Source: Aquabacterium sp.
GTDB taxonomy: Bacteria; Pseudomonadota; Gammaproteobacteria; Burkholderiales; Burkholderiaceae_C
DNA length: 64,000 nucleotides
Assembly (NCBI RefSeq): GCF_016195855.1
Contig: NZ_JACPYU010000022.1
Location: forward strand, 1 to 64,000
Direction: 5' to 3'
The translations under genes were made by a program, and so were the position numbers. Shown here piece by piece: positions 26,536 through 38,484 of the stretch (its first letter is position 1; each line of letters begins with the position of its first letter). The notes under the pieces are model-generated. The model ran no database searches, was not told the origin of the DNA, and saw nothing but the letters and a program-made list of their open reading frames with translations.

Positions 26536-28542
26536 ATGTCATCCAAGTCTTCCCCCAAAGCAGCCAGCGTGTCCACACAACCCAGTGCCAACTACGGCGA
26601 AGGCTCGATCCGGGTCCTCAAGGGCCTGGAGCCTGTTAAACAGCGCCCGGGCATGTACACCCGGACGGACAACCCCCTGCACATCATCCAAGAGGTCATC
26701 GACAACGCGGCCGACGAAGCCCTGGCCGGCTTTGGCAAGCGCATTGCCGTGACGCTGCACACCGATGGTTCGGTCAGCGTGGAAGACGACGGGCGCGGCA
26801 TCCCCTTTGGCCTGCACCCCGAAGAGCAGGTGCCGGTGGTCGAGATCGTGTTCACCCGTCTGCACGCTGGTGGCAAGTTCGACAAGGGATCGGGCGGTGC
26901 CTACAGCTTCTCTGGTGGCCTGCACGGTGTGGGTGTGAGCGTGACCAATGCACTGTCCACCCGCCTGCAGGTGATGGTGTGCCGCGAAAAGCAGGTGGCG
27001 CAGCTGGCCTTCAGCGGCGGCGACGTGATCGAGCCGGTGACGGTTCGGCCTGCCGCCAGCGGGGACCGCAAGAACGGCACCACCGTGCGTGCCTGGCCGG
27101 ACGCCAAGTATTTCGAAAGCGCCGAGTTGCCCAAGGCCGAGCTGGTGCACATGCTGCGCAGCAAGGCCGTGCTGATGCCGGGCGTGACCATCACGCTGAC
27201 GCACGAAAAGTCGGGCGATGTGCAGACCTGGCTCTACAAGGGCGGCCTGCGCGATTACCTGACCCAGAGCCTCACCACCGACCCCGTCATCCCGCTGCTT
27301 GAAGGCGAGCAATACGCCTCGGGTGGCGAGACCGAGAACTTCGCCGAAGGCGAGGGCGCAGCATGGTGCGTGGCCTTCACCGAAGAAGGCGCGCCCATGC
27401 GAGAGAGCTACGTCAACCTGATCCCCACGGTGGCAGGTGGCACGCACGAGGCGGGCTTGAAGGACGGCCTGTTCAACGCCATCAAGGGCTTCATCGAGAT
27501 GCACTCCCTGATGCCCAAGGGCGTCAAGCTGATGCCGGACGACGTGTTCAGCCGCGCCAGCTTCGTGCTGTCTGCCAAGGTGCTGGACCCGCAGTTCCAG
27601 GGGCAGACCAAGGAGCGCCTGAACAGCCGCGATGCCGTGCGCCTGGTCAGCACCTACGTCAAGCCCGGCCTGGAGCTGTGGCTCAACCAGCACGTGGACT
27701 ACGGCAAGAAGCTGGCCGAGCTGGTCATCAAGCAGGCGCAAGCCCGCCAGCGCGCCGGCCAGAAGATCGAGAAGAAGAAGGGCTCCGGTGTGGCCGTGCT
27801 GCCCGGCAAGCTGACCGATTGCGAGAGCCGTGACCTGAGCCTCAACGAAGTCTTCCTGGTCGAGGGTGACTCGGCCGGTGGCAGCGCCAAGATGGGCCGC
27901 GACAAGGAAACCCAGGCCATCCTGCCCCTGCGCGGCAAGGTGCTCAATGCCTGGGAGGTCGAGCGCGACCTGCTGTTCAAGAACAACGAAATCCACGACA
28001 TCTCGGTGGCCATCGGCGTGGACCCGCATGGGCCCAATGACTCGCCGGACTTGTCTGGCCTGCGCTACGGCAAGATCTGCATCCTGTCGGATGCGGACGT
28101 GGACGGCTCGCACATCCAGGTGCTGCTGCTGACGCTGTTCTTCCGCCACTTCCCCAAGCTGATCGAGACGGGCCACATCTACATCGCGCGCCCACCGCTC
28201 TACCGCGTGGATGCGCCTGCGCGTGGCAAGAAGCCCGCGGCCAAGCTGTATGCGCTCGACGAAGGCGAGCTCACCGCCATCCTGGACAAGCTGCGCAAGG
28301 AGGGGTGCCGTGAGGGCGCCTGGTCCATCAGCCGCTTCAAGGGCCTGGGCGAGATGAACGCCGAGCAACTGTGGGACACCACGCTCAACCCCGATACACG
28401 CCGCCTGCTGCCCGTGGCTTATGGTGAGCCGGGTTTTGACTCGACCGAGGGCTCGTTCAACAAGCTCATGGGCAAGGGCGAGGCCGCATCACGCCGCGAG
28501 CTGATGGAGCTGCACGGCGACGCGGTCGAGATCGACATCTGA
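26536..28542 (+). CDS. parE: DNA topoisomerase IV subunit B
   Basis: ParE supplies the ATPase of topoisomerase IV, which decatenates daughter chromosomes. The 668-residue protein has a GHKL ATPase domain (EVIDNAADEALAGF; DDGRGIPFGLHPEE), the transducer domain and the Toprim domain with EVFLVEGDSAGGSAK and the acidic DADVDGSH. The absence of a gyrase B-type insert and the presence of parC 4.5 kb downstream favour ParE over GyrB. Start at 26536 excludes ten upstream residues of the longer reading. Confidence 0.95.
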   Translation: MSSKSSPKAASVSTQPSANYGEGSIRVLKGLEPVKQRPGMYTRTDNPLHIIQEVIDNAADEALAGFGKRIAVTLHTDGSVSVEDDGRGIPFGLHPEEQVPVVEIVFTRLHAGGKFDKGSGGAYSFSGGLHGVGVSVTNALSTRLQVMVCREKQVAQLAFSGGDVIEPVTVRPAASGDRKNGTTVRAWPDAKYFESAELPKAELVHMLRSKAVLMPGVTITLTHEKSGDVQTWLYKGGLRDYLTQSLTTDPVIPLLEGEQYASGGETENFAEGEGAAWCVAFTEEGAPMRESYVNLIPTVAGGTHEAGLKDGLFNAIKGFIEMHSLMPKGVKLMPDDVFSRASFVLSAKVLDPQFQGQTKERLNSRDAVRLVSTYVKPGLELWLNQHVDYGKKLAELVIKQAQARQRAGQKIEKKKGSGVAVLPGKLTDCESRDLSLNEVFLVEGDSAGGSAKMGRDKETQAILPLRGKVLNAWEVERDLLFKNNEIHDISVAIGVDPHGPNDSPDLSGLRYGKICILSDADVDGSHIQVLLLTLFFRHFPKLIETGHIYIARPPLYRVDAPARGKKPAAKLYALDEGELTAILDKLRKEGCREGAWSISRFKGLGEMNAEQLWDTTLNPDTRRLLPVAYGEPGFDSTEGSFNKLMGKGEAASRRELMELHGDAVEIDI

Positions 28543-28586
28543 CATCTCATCAGGCCTGATCGGTCCAGGCCTTGGCGCAAGCGCGT

Positions 28587-29372
28587 TCAGAGGCTGGACG
28601 CCGTCCGCTCGTTGAGCCTGACCCGCTCGCTCTTGACCCAGCCTCGCGTGGTCACATGGGTGATGGGGTGCGTGTAGCTCACGCGCGTCCAACCCGGCAC
28701 ATGGGCCAGGATCTGCACCTTGTCGCCACCCACGATGTGTTTGCCCATGAAGCAGGCCAGATCGGGTGCGAAGTGCAAGAGGCTGCGGCCGGGCAGGCCA
28801 ACCACGCCTGAACCCGAGGGTTGCGGGCTGGCGCGCTTGGGTTCGGTGTCGCGGCAATGGGCCGCGTTGGCGGGATTGGTCGAACTGGCCGTGTTGGCCA
28901 ATTTGGGGGCATTGGCCGCATCGGCAGCAGGCTGCGCGCGCACCCCCGCCGTCGGTGGGTTCATGTCCATCTCTTTGAGCGCCGCAGCCAGATGGGTGTC
29001 GGGCGAGCGGTGCTCACAGGCGGCCACGATCGACTGGTTCTGCCCCATGACGAGGTGTTCTGCGCGTTCGACCGCCCAGCGCGAGCCCCGTTTCTGGAAC
29101 AAGACCCGCTTGAGTTGCAACTGGCCATCCTGGATCAACAGGTCGCCGTTCGCACCTCTTGCCGCAGCGCAGACTTTGGCCTGCGCGCCGTCGACCCAGG
29201 CCAGGCTGAAGCTGAGCCGCGAGTCGCTGGGCAAGCCGTCCACCTGTGCGTCACGCGCCAGGCTGACAAGCGATGCCCGAACGGGGTCTGCCGCATTCAG
29301 TTCGCGTGCGTGGGCGGTGAGGGGGCCAACACACAGCAGGCTGGCCATCACGAGGGTGAGCTGACGTGACAT
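28587..29372 (-). CDS. secreted SH3-like protein of unknown function
   Basis: A 261-residue protein with a Sec signal peptide (MSRQLTLVMASLLCVGPLTA, cleavage near AHA-RE). An N-terminal domain with two Cys residues (AKVCAAARG, SIVAACEHR), perhaps in a disulfide, is joined by an Ala/Asn-rich linker to a C-terminal SH3b-like fold (DKVQILAHVPGWTRVSYTHP, then TTRGWVKSERV) of the type that binds cell-wall peptides. It is probably periplasmic. It is convergent with parE. The precise role is not known. Confidence 0.8.
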   Translation of the reverse strand: MSRQLTLVMASLLCVGPLTAHARELNAADPVRASLVSLARDAQVDGLPSDSRLSFSLAWVDGAQAKVCAAARGANGDLLIQDGQLQLKRVLFQKRGSRWAVERAEHLVMGQNQSIVAACEHRSPDTHLAAALKEMDMNPPTAGVRAQPAADAANAPKLANTASSTNPANAAHCRDTEPKRASPQPSGSGVVGLPGRSLLHFAPDLACFMGKHIVGGDKVQILAHVPGWTRVSYTHPITHVTTRGWVKSERVRLNERTASSL

Positions 29373-29501
29373 GCTTGCAGGACGGCGCCGTACGCGTCGT
29401 CAAAAGAGTATGGGAACTTGCAAGATAGCGCGAAGCCAGCAACGCCATGTCCATAGTCGAGAGGGCTATCCCGCCCTTTTCGTTCGATCGCAAGCTAGTG
29501 A

Positions 29502-31055
29502 TCACAAGGTGTCCACGCGCGCTTGAAGGTCCTTTGCCTTGGTTTGAATGGCGGCAATGGCTTCAGGTGTCATCTTGTCAATCTGCTTGTAGACCATGCC
29601 AATACGCGGGTTGTGTCTCAGCAAGGGGGCGTGGCGGATGTGAAAGTCCCAGTACAGGGCATTGAAGGGGCAGGCCCTCTCGCCGAGCCGTTCCTTCTTC
29701 TGGTAGTGGCAGCCTGCACAATGATCGCCCATGCGATCCAGGTAGGCTGCAGCCGAAACGTAGGGCTTGGTCGCCAGCAGGCCGCCGTCCGCGAACTGGC
29801 TCATCCCCAGGGTATTGGGTAGCTCGACCCACTCGAAGGCATCGATGTACACGCCCAGGTACCACCGATGTACGGCTTGTGGGTTCACACCCACCAGCAA
29901 GGCGAAGTTGCCGATCACCATCAAGCGCTGAATGTGGTGGGCGTAGGCCTGCTCCAGTGACTGGCCGATGGCTTGCGCCATGCAGGCCATTCTGGTCTCT
30001 CCAGTCCAGAACCAGGCGGGCAAAGGACCTTGGTGTGCCAGTTTGTTGTGTTGCGCGTAGCCCGGCATGTGGGCCCAGTAGACGCCACGCACGTACTCGC
30101 GCCAGCCAAGAATCTGGCGGATGAATCCCTCGGCGGCAGCCAGGGGCGCATGGCCTTCGCGCCAGGCACCTTCAGCACGGGCGACCACCTCGCGTGGGCT
30201 CAGCATCTTCACGTTCAGGGCGAAAGACAGCAGCGAGTGGAAGAGCCGCCAGCTCTGTTGGCTGATGGCATCCTGAAACTGGCCGAAATGGGGCAATGCG
30301 TGCTGAATGAAGGCATCCAGATGCTGCAGGGCCTCGGCGCGGTTGAGTGGCCAGGCGAGTTGGCCGGCCCGCGGCTCACCGAAGCTGGCAACGCCACTGG
30401 CCACGATGGTTTGCCAAGGCGCCTGGTGATCATGTTGCTGACGCCAGTCCGTCGGTTCGGGCGGCGAGCCACGCCATGGCTGGCGGTTGTCGTGGTCGAA
30501 GTTCCATTGGCCCCCGACGGGTTTGATGGGCGTTTCCATGAGCACACCATGCTGCCGCCGCATGTGTCGATAAAAGTGCTCCATGAGCCAGTTGCGGCGG
30601 CCCTCGAACAGCCTGGCTGCCTCATCGCGCTCTGTGTAGAAGTGGTGGCTGCCAACCATCTCGACGCACAGGCCCTGGCTGATCAGGCCATCGCGCCAGG
30701 CGGCGAGTTGCGCATCAAGCCGCCACTCGTCTGGTGCCTGGTATTGCACGGTGGTCGCGCCGCAATGGGTGATCAGCGCGTCGAGGTTGTCGGTGAGCGA
30801 CTGGCGGTTGCTGGGCGAGTCGATGTTGATGTAGCGAACGCGGTGGCCGGCTTCGCGCAGTTGCCTGGCAAAGTCCCGCATGGCGGCAAAGATGGCCAGG
30901 ATCTTCTGCGCATGATGCAGCACGTAGTCTGTTTCCTGGCGCACTTCCATGAGCACGTAGACGACGTCCTCGCTCACGTTTTCGAACCAGGGGTGAAGCG
31001 GGTTGAGCTGGTCGCCCAGGATGAGGCGCAGTGTTCGCGCGGGTGTTGGCGTCAT
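29502..31055 (-). CDS. FeS-type bacterial cryptochrome/photolyase (CryB/PhrB class)
   Basis: A 517-residue member of the iron-sulfur bacterial cryptochrome and photolyase class (PF04244 N-terminal domain plus FAD domain). Members repair 6-4 photoproducts or act as blue-light regulators and bind FAD, a lumazine and a 4Fe-4S cluster. The four cluster Cys residues are seen in RMACMAQ and in [19 protein letters not shown]; their spacing (88, 3 and 13 residues) equals that of Agrobacterium PhrB and Rhodobacter CryB. The N-terminus [19 protein letters not shown] is the family start; the 64-residue extension from 31247 is rejected. The gene lies directly downstream of a classical photolyase gene on the same strand. 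Confidence 0.93.
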   Translation of the reverse strand: MTPTPARTLRLILGDQLNPLHPWFENVSEDVVYVLMEVRQETDYVLHHAQKILAIFAAMRDFARQLREAGHRVRYINIDSPSNRQSLTDNLDALITHCGATTVQYQAPDEWRLDAQLAAWRDGLISQGLCVEMVGSHHFYTERDEAARLFEGRRNWLMEHFYRHMRRQHGVLMETPIKPVGGQWNFDHDNRQPWRGSPPEPTDWRQQHDHQAPWQTIVASGVASFGEPRAGQLAWPLNRAEALQHLDAFIQHALPHFGQFQDAISQQSWRLFHSLLSFALNVKMLSPREVVARAEGAWREGHAPLAAAEGFIRQILGWREYVRGVYWAHMPGYAQHNKLAHQGPLPAWFWTGETRMACMAQAIGQSLEQAYAHHIQRLMVIGNFALLVGVNPQAVHRWYLGVYIDAFEWVELPNTLGMSQFADGGLLATKPYVSAAAYLDRMGDHCAGCHYQKKERLGERACPFNALYWDFHIRHAPLLRHNPRIGMVYKQIDKMTPEAIAAIQTKAKDLQARVDTL

Positions 31056-31216
31056 GCTGTAGATCGTGCGGGCGAAGGCTTTTTGTTGAGGCGGCATCGC
31101 TCTGAGCAATAGCGGACCTCGTCCCATGTCTGGGCCCACTTCTTTCGCCATGCGAAGGGGCGCCCGCAGTGGAGGCAGGGCTTCTGTGGCAAATCGCCTT
31201 TCCTGATCATGCGCAT

Positions 31217-32863
31217 TCAGAAATCCAGGTTGAGTTGAGGGCTGCACTGACCTGGCGTGTTCCTGTCTGGCTCTGGTCGGGCAGGGCTGGGTGAAGGGCG
31301 GGCTGAAGGGCGGGTTGACGGGCGTGCGCGAGCGCCTTCGCGTTTCATGCGCGAACCGTGCTTCTGAACGATCTCTCCCACGGCTGCCTTGATGTCGGGC
31401 CTGGCCCTCAGAGCGTGTACTTTGGCTTTGGCTACCCGTGTGGCGGCCGCCAGGTCGACCAGCGGCACGGGGACGTCCACGCCAACATGCACCCCGCAGC
31501 GCGCTTGCACCTCAGCCGGCATCCGCCAGGGCTCGAGCAGCCATTCAGGCGGTACCTGGCGCATGACGGGCAACCAACGCCTGACAAAGTGCCCTTGTGG
31601 GTCATGGTCCTGAGCCTGTTTGATGGGGTTGTAGACCCGCGTGGTGTTGATGCCGGTGGTGCCCGCTTGCATTTGCAACTGGCTCCAGTGGATGCCGGGT
31701 TCATAGTCCAGGAACTGCCGCGCCAGCCACTCACCTACAGGCCGCCAGTGCAGCCAAAGTGGGTAGGCCGCCACCGATACCAGCATGGCCCGCATGCGGA
31801 AATTGAGCCAGCCCGTCTGGCGCAGCATGGCTACGCAGGCATCCACGAGCGGCCAGCCCGTGCGCCCCTGTACCAGCGCCTCGAAATGAAGGGCATTGAA
31901 GTCGGGTTCGCGCAATTGGTCGTAGCCGCGGTGCAGGTTGCGCCATTCGAGCTCTGGCTCGCTCTCCAGCTTCTGGATGAAATGGCAGTGCCAGTGCAGG
32001 CGGCTCATGAAGGCCGTGAGGCCGGCGCGTTGGCGCGCAACCCATGGCAGCGGGGGCTCGTCTGCCAAAGCGCTCAACCGCGCCTGTGTCGCCTGCACCA
32101 CCTCCCGGATGCTCAGGCAGCCATGGGCGAGATATGGCGAAAGCCGCGAGCAGGCCGTCGGGGCAGACAGCGGCGAGGAAATGCCGCCTCGGTACTGGCC
32201 GCAACGATCGAGCAGGAAATCATCCAGGATCCTCAGGGCGTTCCAGCGTCCTCCATGTTGGCGATCTGGTGGCTTGTGGGGCGCAAGTCCCAAACGTTCC
32301 GAACTGGGCCATTGCGCGGCAGGCAAGTGGCCCAGTCGATGGCGCAAGGCGTGCGTGCTGCTGGCGGTGTCAACCGGGAACGGCCGCGTGCCCAGTAGCG
32401 GCCTGTTCATGAACGCTTGCCAGTGCGGATGCCACAGGTCGCGGTCTTGAAGGCGGCGCACCACGCCAAATTGCGGCAGCTCCTGCCAGGGTACGCCGCA
32501 GGCGCGGCACCAGCGTCCCACGGCCACGTCCCTGGCATACGTGTAGGCGTTGCCCGTCTCCTCATGGGAGAACAGCGCATGGAAGGGCTCCGCCTGCCAG
32601 AGCCGCTCGAGCACGGCCGTGACGTCGCCCTGCATCACCCAGAGCTCGCCACCCAGATCCCTCAACGCGGCGTCCAGATCGGCCAGGCATTCGCGCACGA
32701 AGCCCCAGTGCTGCGCCGACGCGTCTGCCTGCTGCCAGAGACCGGGCTCGATCACATACAGGCAACGGACGGGGCCGTCAGCCGCGAATTGCTGTGCGGC
32801 ACGCAGGGCGGCGTGGTCGGGCGTGCGCAGGTCACGCTTGAACCAGACGAGTGCAGTGGGCAT
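31217..32863 (-). CDS. deoxyribodipyrimidine photolyase/cryptochrome family flavoprotein
   Basis: A 548-residue photolyase. The N-terminal Rossmann domain (LVWFKRDLRTPDHAALRAAQ) binds the antenna chromophore, and the C-terminal domain binds FAD (SRLSPYLAHGCLSIREV; GWPLVDACVAMLRQTGWLNF; WSQLQMQAGTTGINTTRVYN). The Trp-rich electron path residues are plausible. After about residue 480 there is a Pro/Arg/Ser-rich tail of some 50 residues (ARARPSTRPSARPSPS) not needed for the fold. It may repair cyclobutane dimers; the exact subclass is unsure. It is divergent from parC and is followed by the FeS photolyase. Confidence 0.92.
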   Translation of the reverse strand: MPTALVWFKRDLRTPDHAALRAAQQFAADGPVRCLYVIEPGLWQQADASAQHWGFVRECLADLDAALRDLGGELWVMQGDVTAVLERLWQAEPFHALFSHEETGNAYTYARDVAVGRWCRACGVPWQELPQFGVVRRLQDRDLWHPHWQAFMNRPLLGTRPFPVDTASSTHALRHRLGHLPAAQWPSSERLGLAPHKPPDRQHGGRWNALRILDDFLLDRCGQYRGGISSPLSAPTACSRLSPYLAHGCLSIREVVQATQARLSALADEPPLPWVARQRAGLTAFMSRLHWHCHFIQKLESEPELEWRNLHRGYDQLREPDFNALHFEALVQGRTGWPLVDACVAMLRQTGWLNFRMRAMLVSVAAYPLWLHWRPVGEWLARQFLDYEPGIHWSQLQMQAGTTGINTTRVYNPIKQAQDHDPQGHFVRRWLPVMRQVPPEWLLEPWRMPAEVQARCGVHVGVDVPVPLVDLAAATRVAKAKVHALRARPDIKAAVGEIVQKHGSRMKREGARARPSTRPSARPSPSPARPEPDRNTPGQCSPQLNLDF

Positions 32864-33037
32864 GCCGCCATGTTGACGCTGCTTCGGTGGTGACAGGTGA
32901 TCAAAAATGGCGTCAAAGCCGTGTCAAGGTATCTCTTCTCGCTTGTGGCCATTCGTGCTTGGGCATGGCGGGGGGAGGGGCTGGCACCCACTACACTCGG
33001 CACCGCAGATTTTGATTTCTGACCCAGATTTTTTGCG

Positions 33038-35362
<2,325 letters not shown>

Positions 35363-35379
35363 TAGGCGCAGTTCAAGCC

Positions 35380-35871
35380 TCAGCGAAAGACCACGGCCAG
35401 GGCCTTGAACTGATTGGCCTGCTCTGGCCCGGTCACGCTGATCAGGCTCTGGTTGGGGGATTCGATCACGAAGCCCGCCTTCTGCAGCTCGGCCAACAGG
35501 GCCTGCGGCGTCTGGTGGGCCAGCGGCGCGATGTCGCTGATCGGTGCGTTCAGCACGGCCATGGTGGCGCGCCGCCCGGGGTTGCCACCTTTGCCGCCTT
35601 TGTCCTCCTGGATGAAGAAGGAGGCCGCCAGGATCAGCACGAACACGGCCATGATGGCCAGCGCCGCGGGCTTGGCGAAATAGCGTTTGAACGAGCTGAC
35701 ATTGGCAACAGCGTGCGCGCCGACGCCCGCCACCATGGCCCAGCCCAGCCATTCGTGCACTTCCTTGTTGAGGCCCATGTCGGCGTGGAAGAACATCAGG
35801 ATGCCGGTGGTGGCCATCAGGATGAAGGCGCCGATGGTGAGGGGCGTGGCCCAGTCGCGAGAGATCTGCAT
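35380..35871 (-). CDS. DUF4405-like small membrane protein
   Basis: A 163-residue protein with about three transmembrane helices (TPLTIGAFILMATTGILMFF, GWAMVAGVGAHAVANV, ALAIMAVFVLILAASFF) and His residues at positions seen in four-helix cytochrome b-like domains (FFHADMG, VHEWLG, GAHAVAN), the DUF4405 layout. The C-terminal third is a soluble alpha/beta-looking domain. The start at 35871 (MQISRDW) is preferred over 36003. Haem binding is possible but unproven. It converges with parC. Confidence 0.7.
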   Translation of the reverse strand: MQISRDWATPLTIGAFILMATTGILMFFHADMGLNKEVHEWLGWAMVAGVGAHAVANVSSFKRYFAKPAALAIMAVFVLILAASFFIQEDKGGKGGNPGRRATMAVLNAPISDIAPLAHQTPQALLAELQKAGFVIESPNQSLISVTGPEQANQFKALAVVFR

Positions 35872-36149
35872 GGTGTTCGTTCCAGGCGGAAGCGGAACCG
35901 TGTTTGTTGAGGTCCAACCAGTGTGCGACGCGATTGTTGCCCGTTTGTTGAGCCAGGCCTGCCGGGTTTGAGCAAGCTCAAGTTCGTGCGCCTTTTGACG
36001 CACAAGCCCGGCATGGTTGGGCGCTTGACGTATCGGTCAAGCAGGGCAGGTGGGTGTGGCGCCAGGCAAGCTGGAAAACGCCAGCATGGTGGCATGGTGG
36101 GCCTGGGTTAGGCTCTGTGGCCACAGGCCATTGACGACCAGGAGCCCCC
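35872..36149. other. 278-base divergent spacer
   Basis: No gene is supported. A 14-base inverted repeat, TTGAGC and GCTCAA around AA (35968-35981), is present, and the sequence ahead of 36150 carries the ribosome binding site of the dehydrogenase gene (CAGGAG). No clear promoter boxes. Confidence 0.4.
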
Positions 36150-36971
36150 ATGACATCCCTTGCAGGCAAGACACTTTTCATCACTGGCGCCAGCCGCGGC
36201 ATTGGCAAGGCCATTGCCCTGTGTGCCGCGCGCGACGGCGCCAACATCGTGGTGGCGGCCAAGACGGCCGAGCCCGATCCCCGCCTGCCGGGCACGATCT
36301 TTTCTGCGGCAGAAGAAATCGTGGCAGCGGGTGGCAAGGCCTTGCCCCTGATGCTGGACGTGCGTGACGAGGACCAGGTGCGCGAGGTGGTGGCCAAGGC
36401 CGCTGCGCACTTTGGCGGCATCGACATCCTGGTCAACAACGCCAGTGCCATCAACCTCACCAAGACACCCGAGACCGCGGCCAAGCGCTATGACCTGATG
36501 ATGGACATCAATGTGCGTGGCACCTTCATGTGTTCGCAGGCCTGCCTGCCGCACCTGGAGAAAGCCGCCAACCCGCACATCCTGGTGCTGTCTCCGCCCA
36601 TCAGCCTGCAGGCCAAGTGGTTCGAGTCACATGCGGCTTACACGGTGTCCAAGTTCAGCATGAGCATGATCGCTTTCGGGCTGGCCGCCGAGCTGCGCGC
36701 CAAGGGCATCGCCGTCAACGCACTGTGGCCGCGCACGCTCATTGCCACGTCGGCCTTGAACGTCGCGGGCTCGCAACTGGGTACGCTGGGGCGCACGCCC
36801 GAGATCATGGCGGACGCCGCCTACCTGATCCTCACCCGCGCCAGCCGTGAGGCCACGGGCCAGTTCTATCTGGACGAGCAGGTTTTGCGCGACGCCGGTG
36901 TGACGGACTTCGACCGCTATCTGGTGACCCCAGGCAGCACGCCCATGATCGACCTGTACGTCGAGCCCTGA
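36150..36971 (+). CDS. short-chain dehydrogenase, HSDL2-like
   Basis: A 273-residue SDR. TGASRGIGKAIAL binds the cofactor; NNAS replaces the usual NNAG; the catalytic residues are the Ser of LVLSPPISL and YTVSK. The long insert after the first strand (AKTAEPDPRLPGTIFSAAEE) and the PRTLIATSALN segment are typical of the HSDL2 group of peroxisomal and bacterial fatty-acid-related dehydrogenases. The substrate is unknown. It stands alone between divergent and convergent genes. Confidence 0.9.
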   Translation: MTSLAGKTLFITGASRGIGKAIALCAARDGANIVVAAKTAEPDPRLPGTIFSAAEEIVAAGGKALPLMLDVRDEDQVREVVAKAAAHFGGIDILVNNASAINLTKTPETAAKRYDLMMDINVRGTFMCSQACLPHLEKAANPHILVLSPPISLQAKWFESHAAYTVSKFSMSMIAFGLAAELRAKGIAVNALWPRTLIATSALNVAGSQLGTLGRTPEIMADAAYLILTRASREATGQFYLDEQVLRDAGVTDFDRYLVTPGSTPMIDLYVEP

Positions 36972-36996
36972 GCGCCCCGAGCCCTGGCCCCGTGCG

Positions 36997-38424
36997 CTAG
37001 ACCCGCACCACGGTGACCGAGCACTCGGCCTCGGCCACCACCTGTGCGCTCACGCTGCCCAGATAGCGCCGCAGCGCCGAGTTGCCGCGTGCGCCCATCA
37101 CGATGTGATCGACCTGGTTCTTGTTGGCGAACTCGACCAACGCATGGGCCGTGTCCGTGGCCTCCAGCACGTGGAAGGTCAGGCGGTGCTCGTCCAGTTG
37201 CAACTGCTGTTGCAGCGGCCGGGCCCAGTGCTTGATGGTCACCAGTTGCTGCACATGCAGGCTGTTGCCTTCCTCGTCCATGAGCTTGTCCATGCCCACG
37301 CGGTTGATCTTCATGACGCTGACGCAGGCCAGGCGCGCACCCGGCTCGATCTGCATGATGCGCCGCACCGTGGCCAGCAGCTTCTTGTCCAGCTCGGGCG
37401 TACTGGCCTTGGTCGCGATGGCCACCATGATGATGGGGCTGTGCTCGACGTGCTGGGTGGCATTGGCCTGGGCCTCGGGTTCGGCGCCCATGGCCTTGAA
37501 CCAGCGTTTGAGGTTGCTGATGCTGCCTCTGGGGGCGGTGTGCTCGGCCCGTTTGGTCAAGGGGATCTGGTCAGGGTGTTGCAGGTCCAGTGCCAACTGG
37601 GCACCCGTCTGGTAGCGCTTGGCCGGGTCCACTTCCAGGCAGCGCATGATCACTTCCTGCAGCCAGGGCGGCGTGTCGGGGCGGTGGGCCCGCGGCGGCA
37701 CCGCGTCGGTATACAGGCGCTTGCGCAGGCCTGACACGCTGGTCGGGTTGCCAAAGGGCCGCTCGCCCGTGGTGAGGTGGTAGAGCATCACGCCCAGCGC
37801 AAACAGGTCGCTGCGCGGGTCGTTGCGAATGAACTGCACCTGCTCGGGCGACATATACGGCCCTGTGCCCATGGGCAGCGAGAACTCTTCTTCCAGCAGA
37901 TCAGGCAGTTGTGCATGGCTGGACAAGCCAAAGTCCACCAGCACGGCTTCGCCCGTGTCACGGAACATGATGTTGCTGGGTTTGACGTCCAGGTGCACCA
38001 GGTGCTGTTTGTGCAGCTCATGCAGCGCGAAGGCCACGCGCTGACCGATGTCGGCCACCTCATCAAAAGGCAAGGGCGCCTTGTCCAACCGGGGGCGCAG
38101 TGATTCGCCCTGGATGCGCTCCATCACGATATACGGCTGCTGGATGAAGTCCCCTTTGGTCACGAAGCGCGGCACATGGGGCCCGCTGAGCATGGGCATC
38201 ACCATCTGCTCGACCTCGAAGCCCACGATGGTGGCCGGGTCCTCGCCGCCCTTGATGCGCGGGATCTTCATGATCAGGGGCGTGTGCGGGGCGCCTGGCT
38301 CAGCGGGCGCGCCTTGCAGCGCTTCCACGTCCCACAAGGTCGCCATGCCACCCACGTGCAGCTTGTCTTTCAGCCTGTACTGATCGATCACTTCGCCGGC
38401 TTGCAGTTTTCCAGGTGGCGTCAT
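36997..38424 (-). CDS. serine/threonine protein kinase fused to a universal stress protein domain
   Basis: A 475-residue fusion. Residues about 12-285 form a Hanks-type kinase: Gly loop LHVGGMATLW, probable ATP Lys in LIMKIPR, catalytic loop HLDVKPSN (HLD in place of HRD) and DFGLS, plus the APE-like MSPEQ. A basic linker leads to a USP domain at about 335-475 (PIIMVAIATKAS; VMGARGNSALRRYLGS), whose G..G...GS loop is one residue shorter than usual. There is no transmembrane helix, so it is cytoplasmic. A metallophosphatase gene lies 60 bases upstream on the same strand, a possible kinase-phosphatase pair. Confidence 0.9.
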   Translation of the reverse strand: MTPPGKLQAGEVIDQYRLKDKLHVGGMATLWDVEALQGAPAEPGAPHTPLIMKIPRIKGGEDPATIVGFEVEQMVMPMLSGPHVPRFVTKGDFIQQPYIVMERIQGESLRPRLDKAPLPFDEVADIGQRVAFALHELHKQHLVHLDVKPSNIMFRDTGEAVLVDFGLSSHAQLPDLLEEEFSLPMGTGPYMSPEQVQFIRNDPRSDLFALGVMLYHLTTGERPFGNPTSVSGLRKRLYTDAVPPRAHRPDTPPWLQEVIMRCLEVDPAKRYQTGAQLALDLQHPDQIPLTKRAEHTAPRGSISNLKRWFKAMGAEPEAQANATQHVEHSPIIMVAIATKASTPELDKKLLATVRRIMQIEPGARLACVSVMKINRVGMDKLMDEEGNSLHVQQLVTIKHWARPLQQQLQLDEHRLTFHVLEATDTAHALVEFANKNQVDHIVMGARGNSALRRYLGSVSAQVVAEAECSVTVVRV

Positions 38425-38484
38425 CGGCTGGTCCTTGTTCTGCTGATTTGGTGAAGCGGTGATGCGGTGGCCGTGATGAAGGCG

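Noticed and set aside
31056..31247. N-terminal extension of the FeS photolyase
   Set aside because: It would overlap the classical photolyase end and adds 64 residues that no family member has; the family begins at [15 protein letters not shown].
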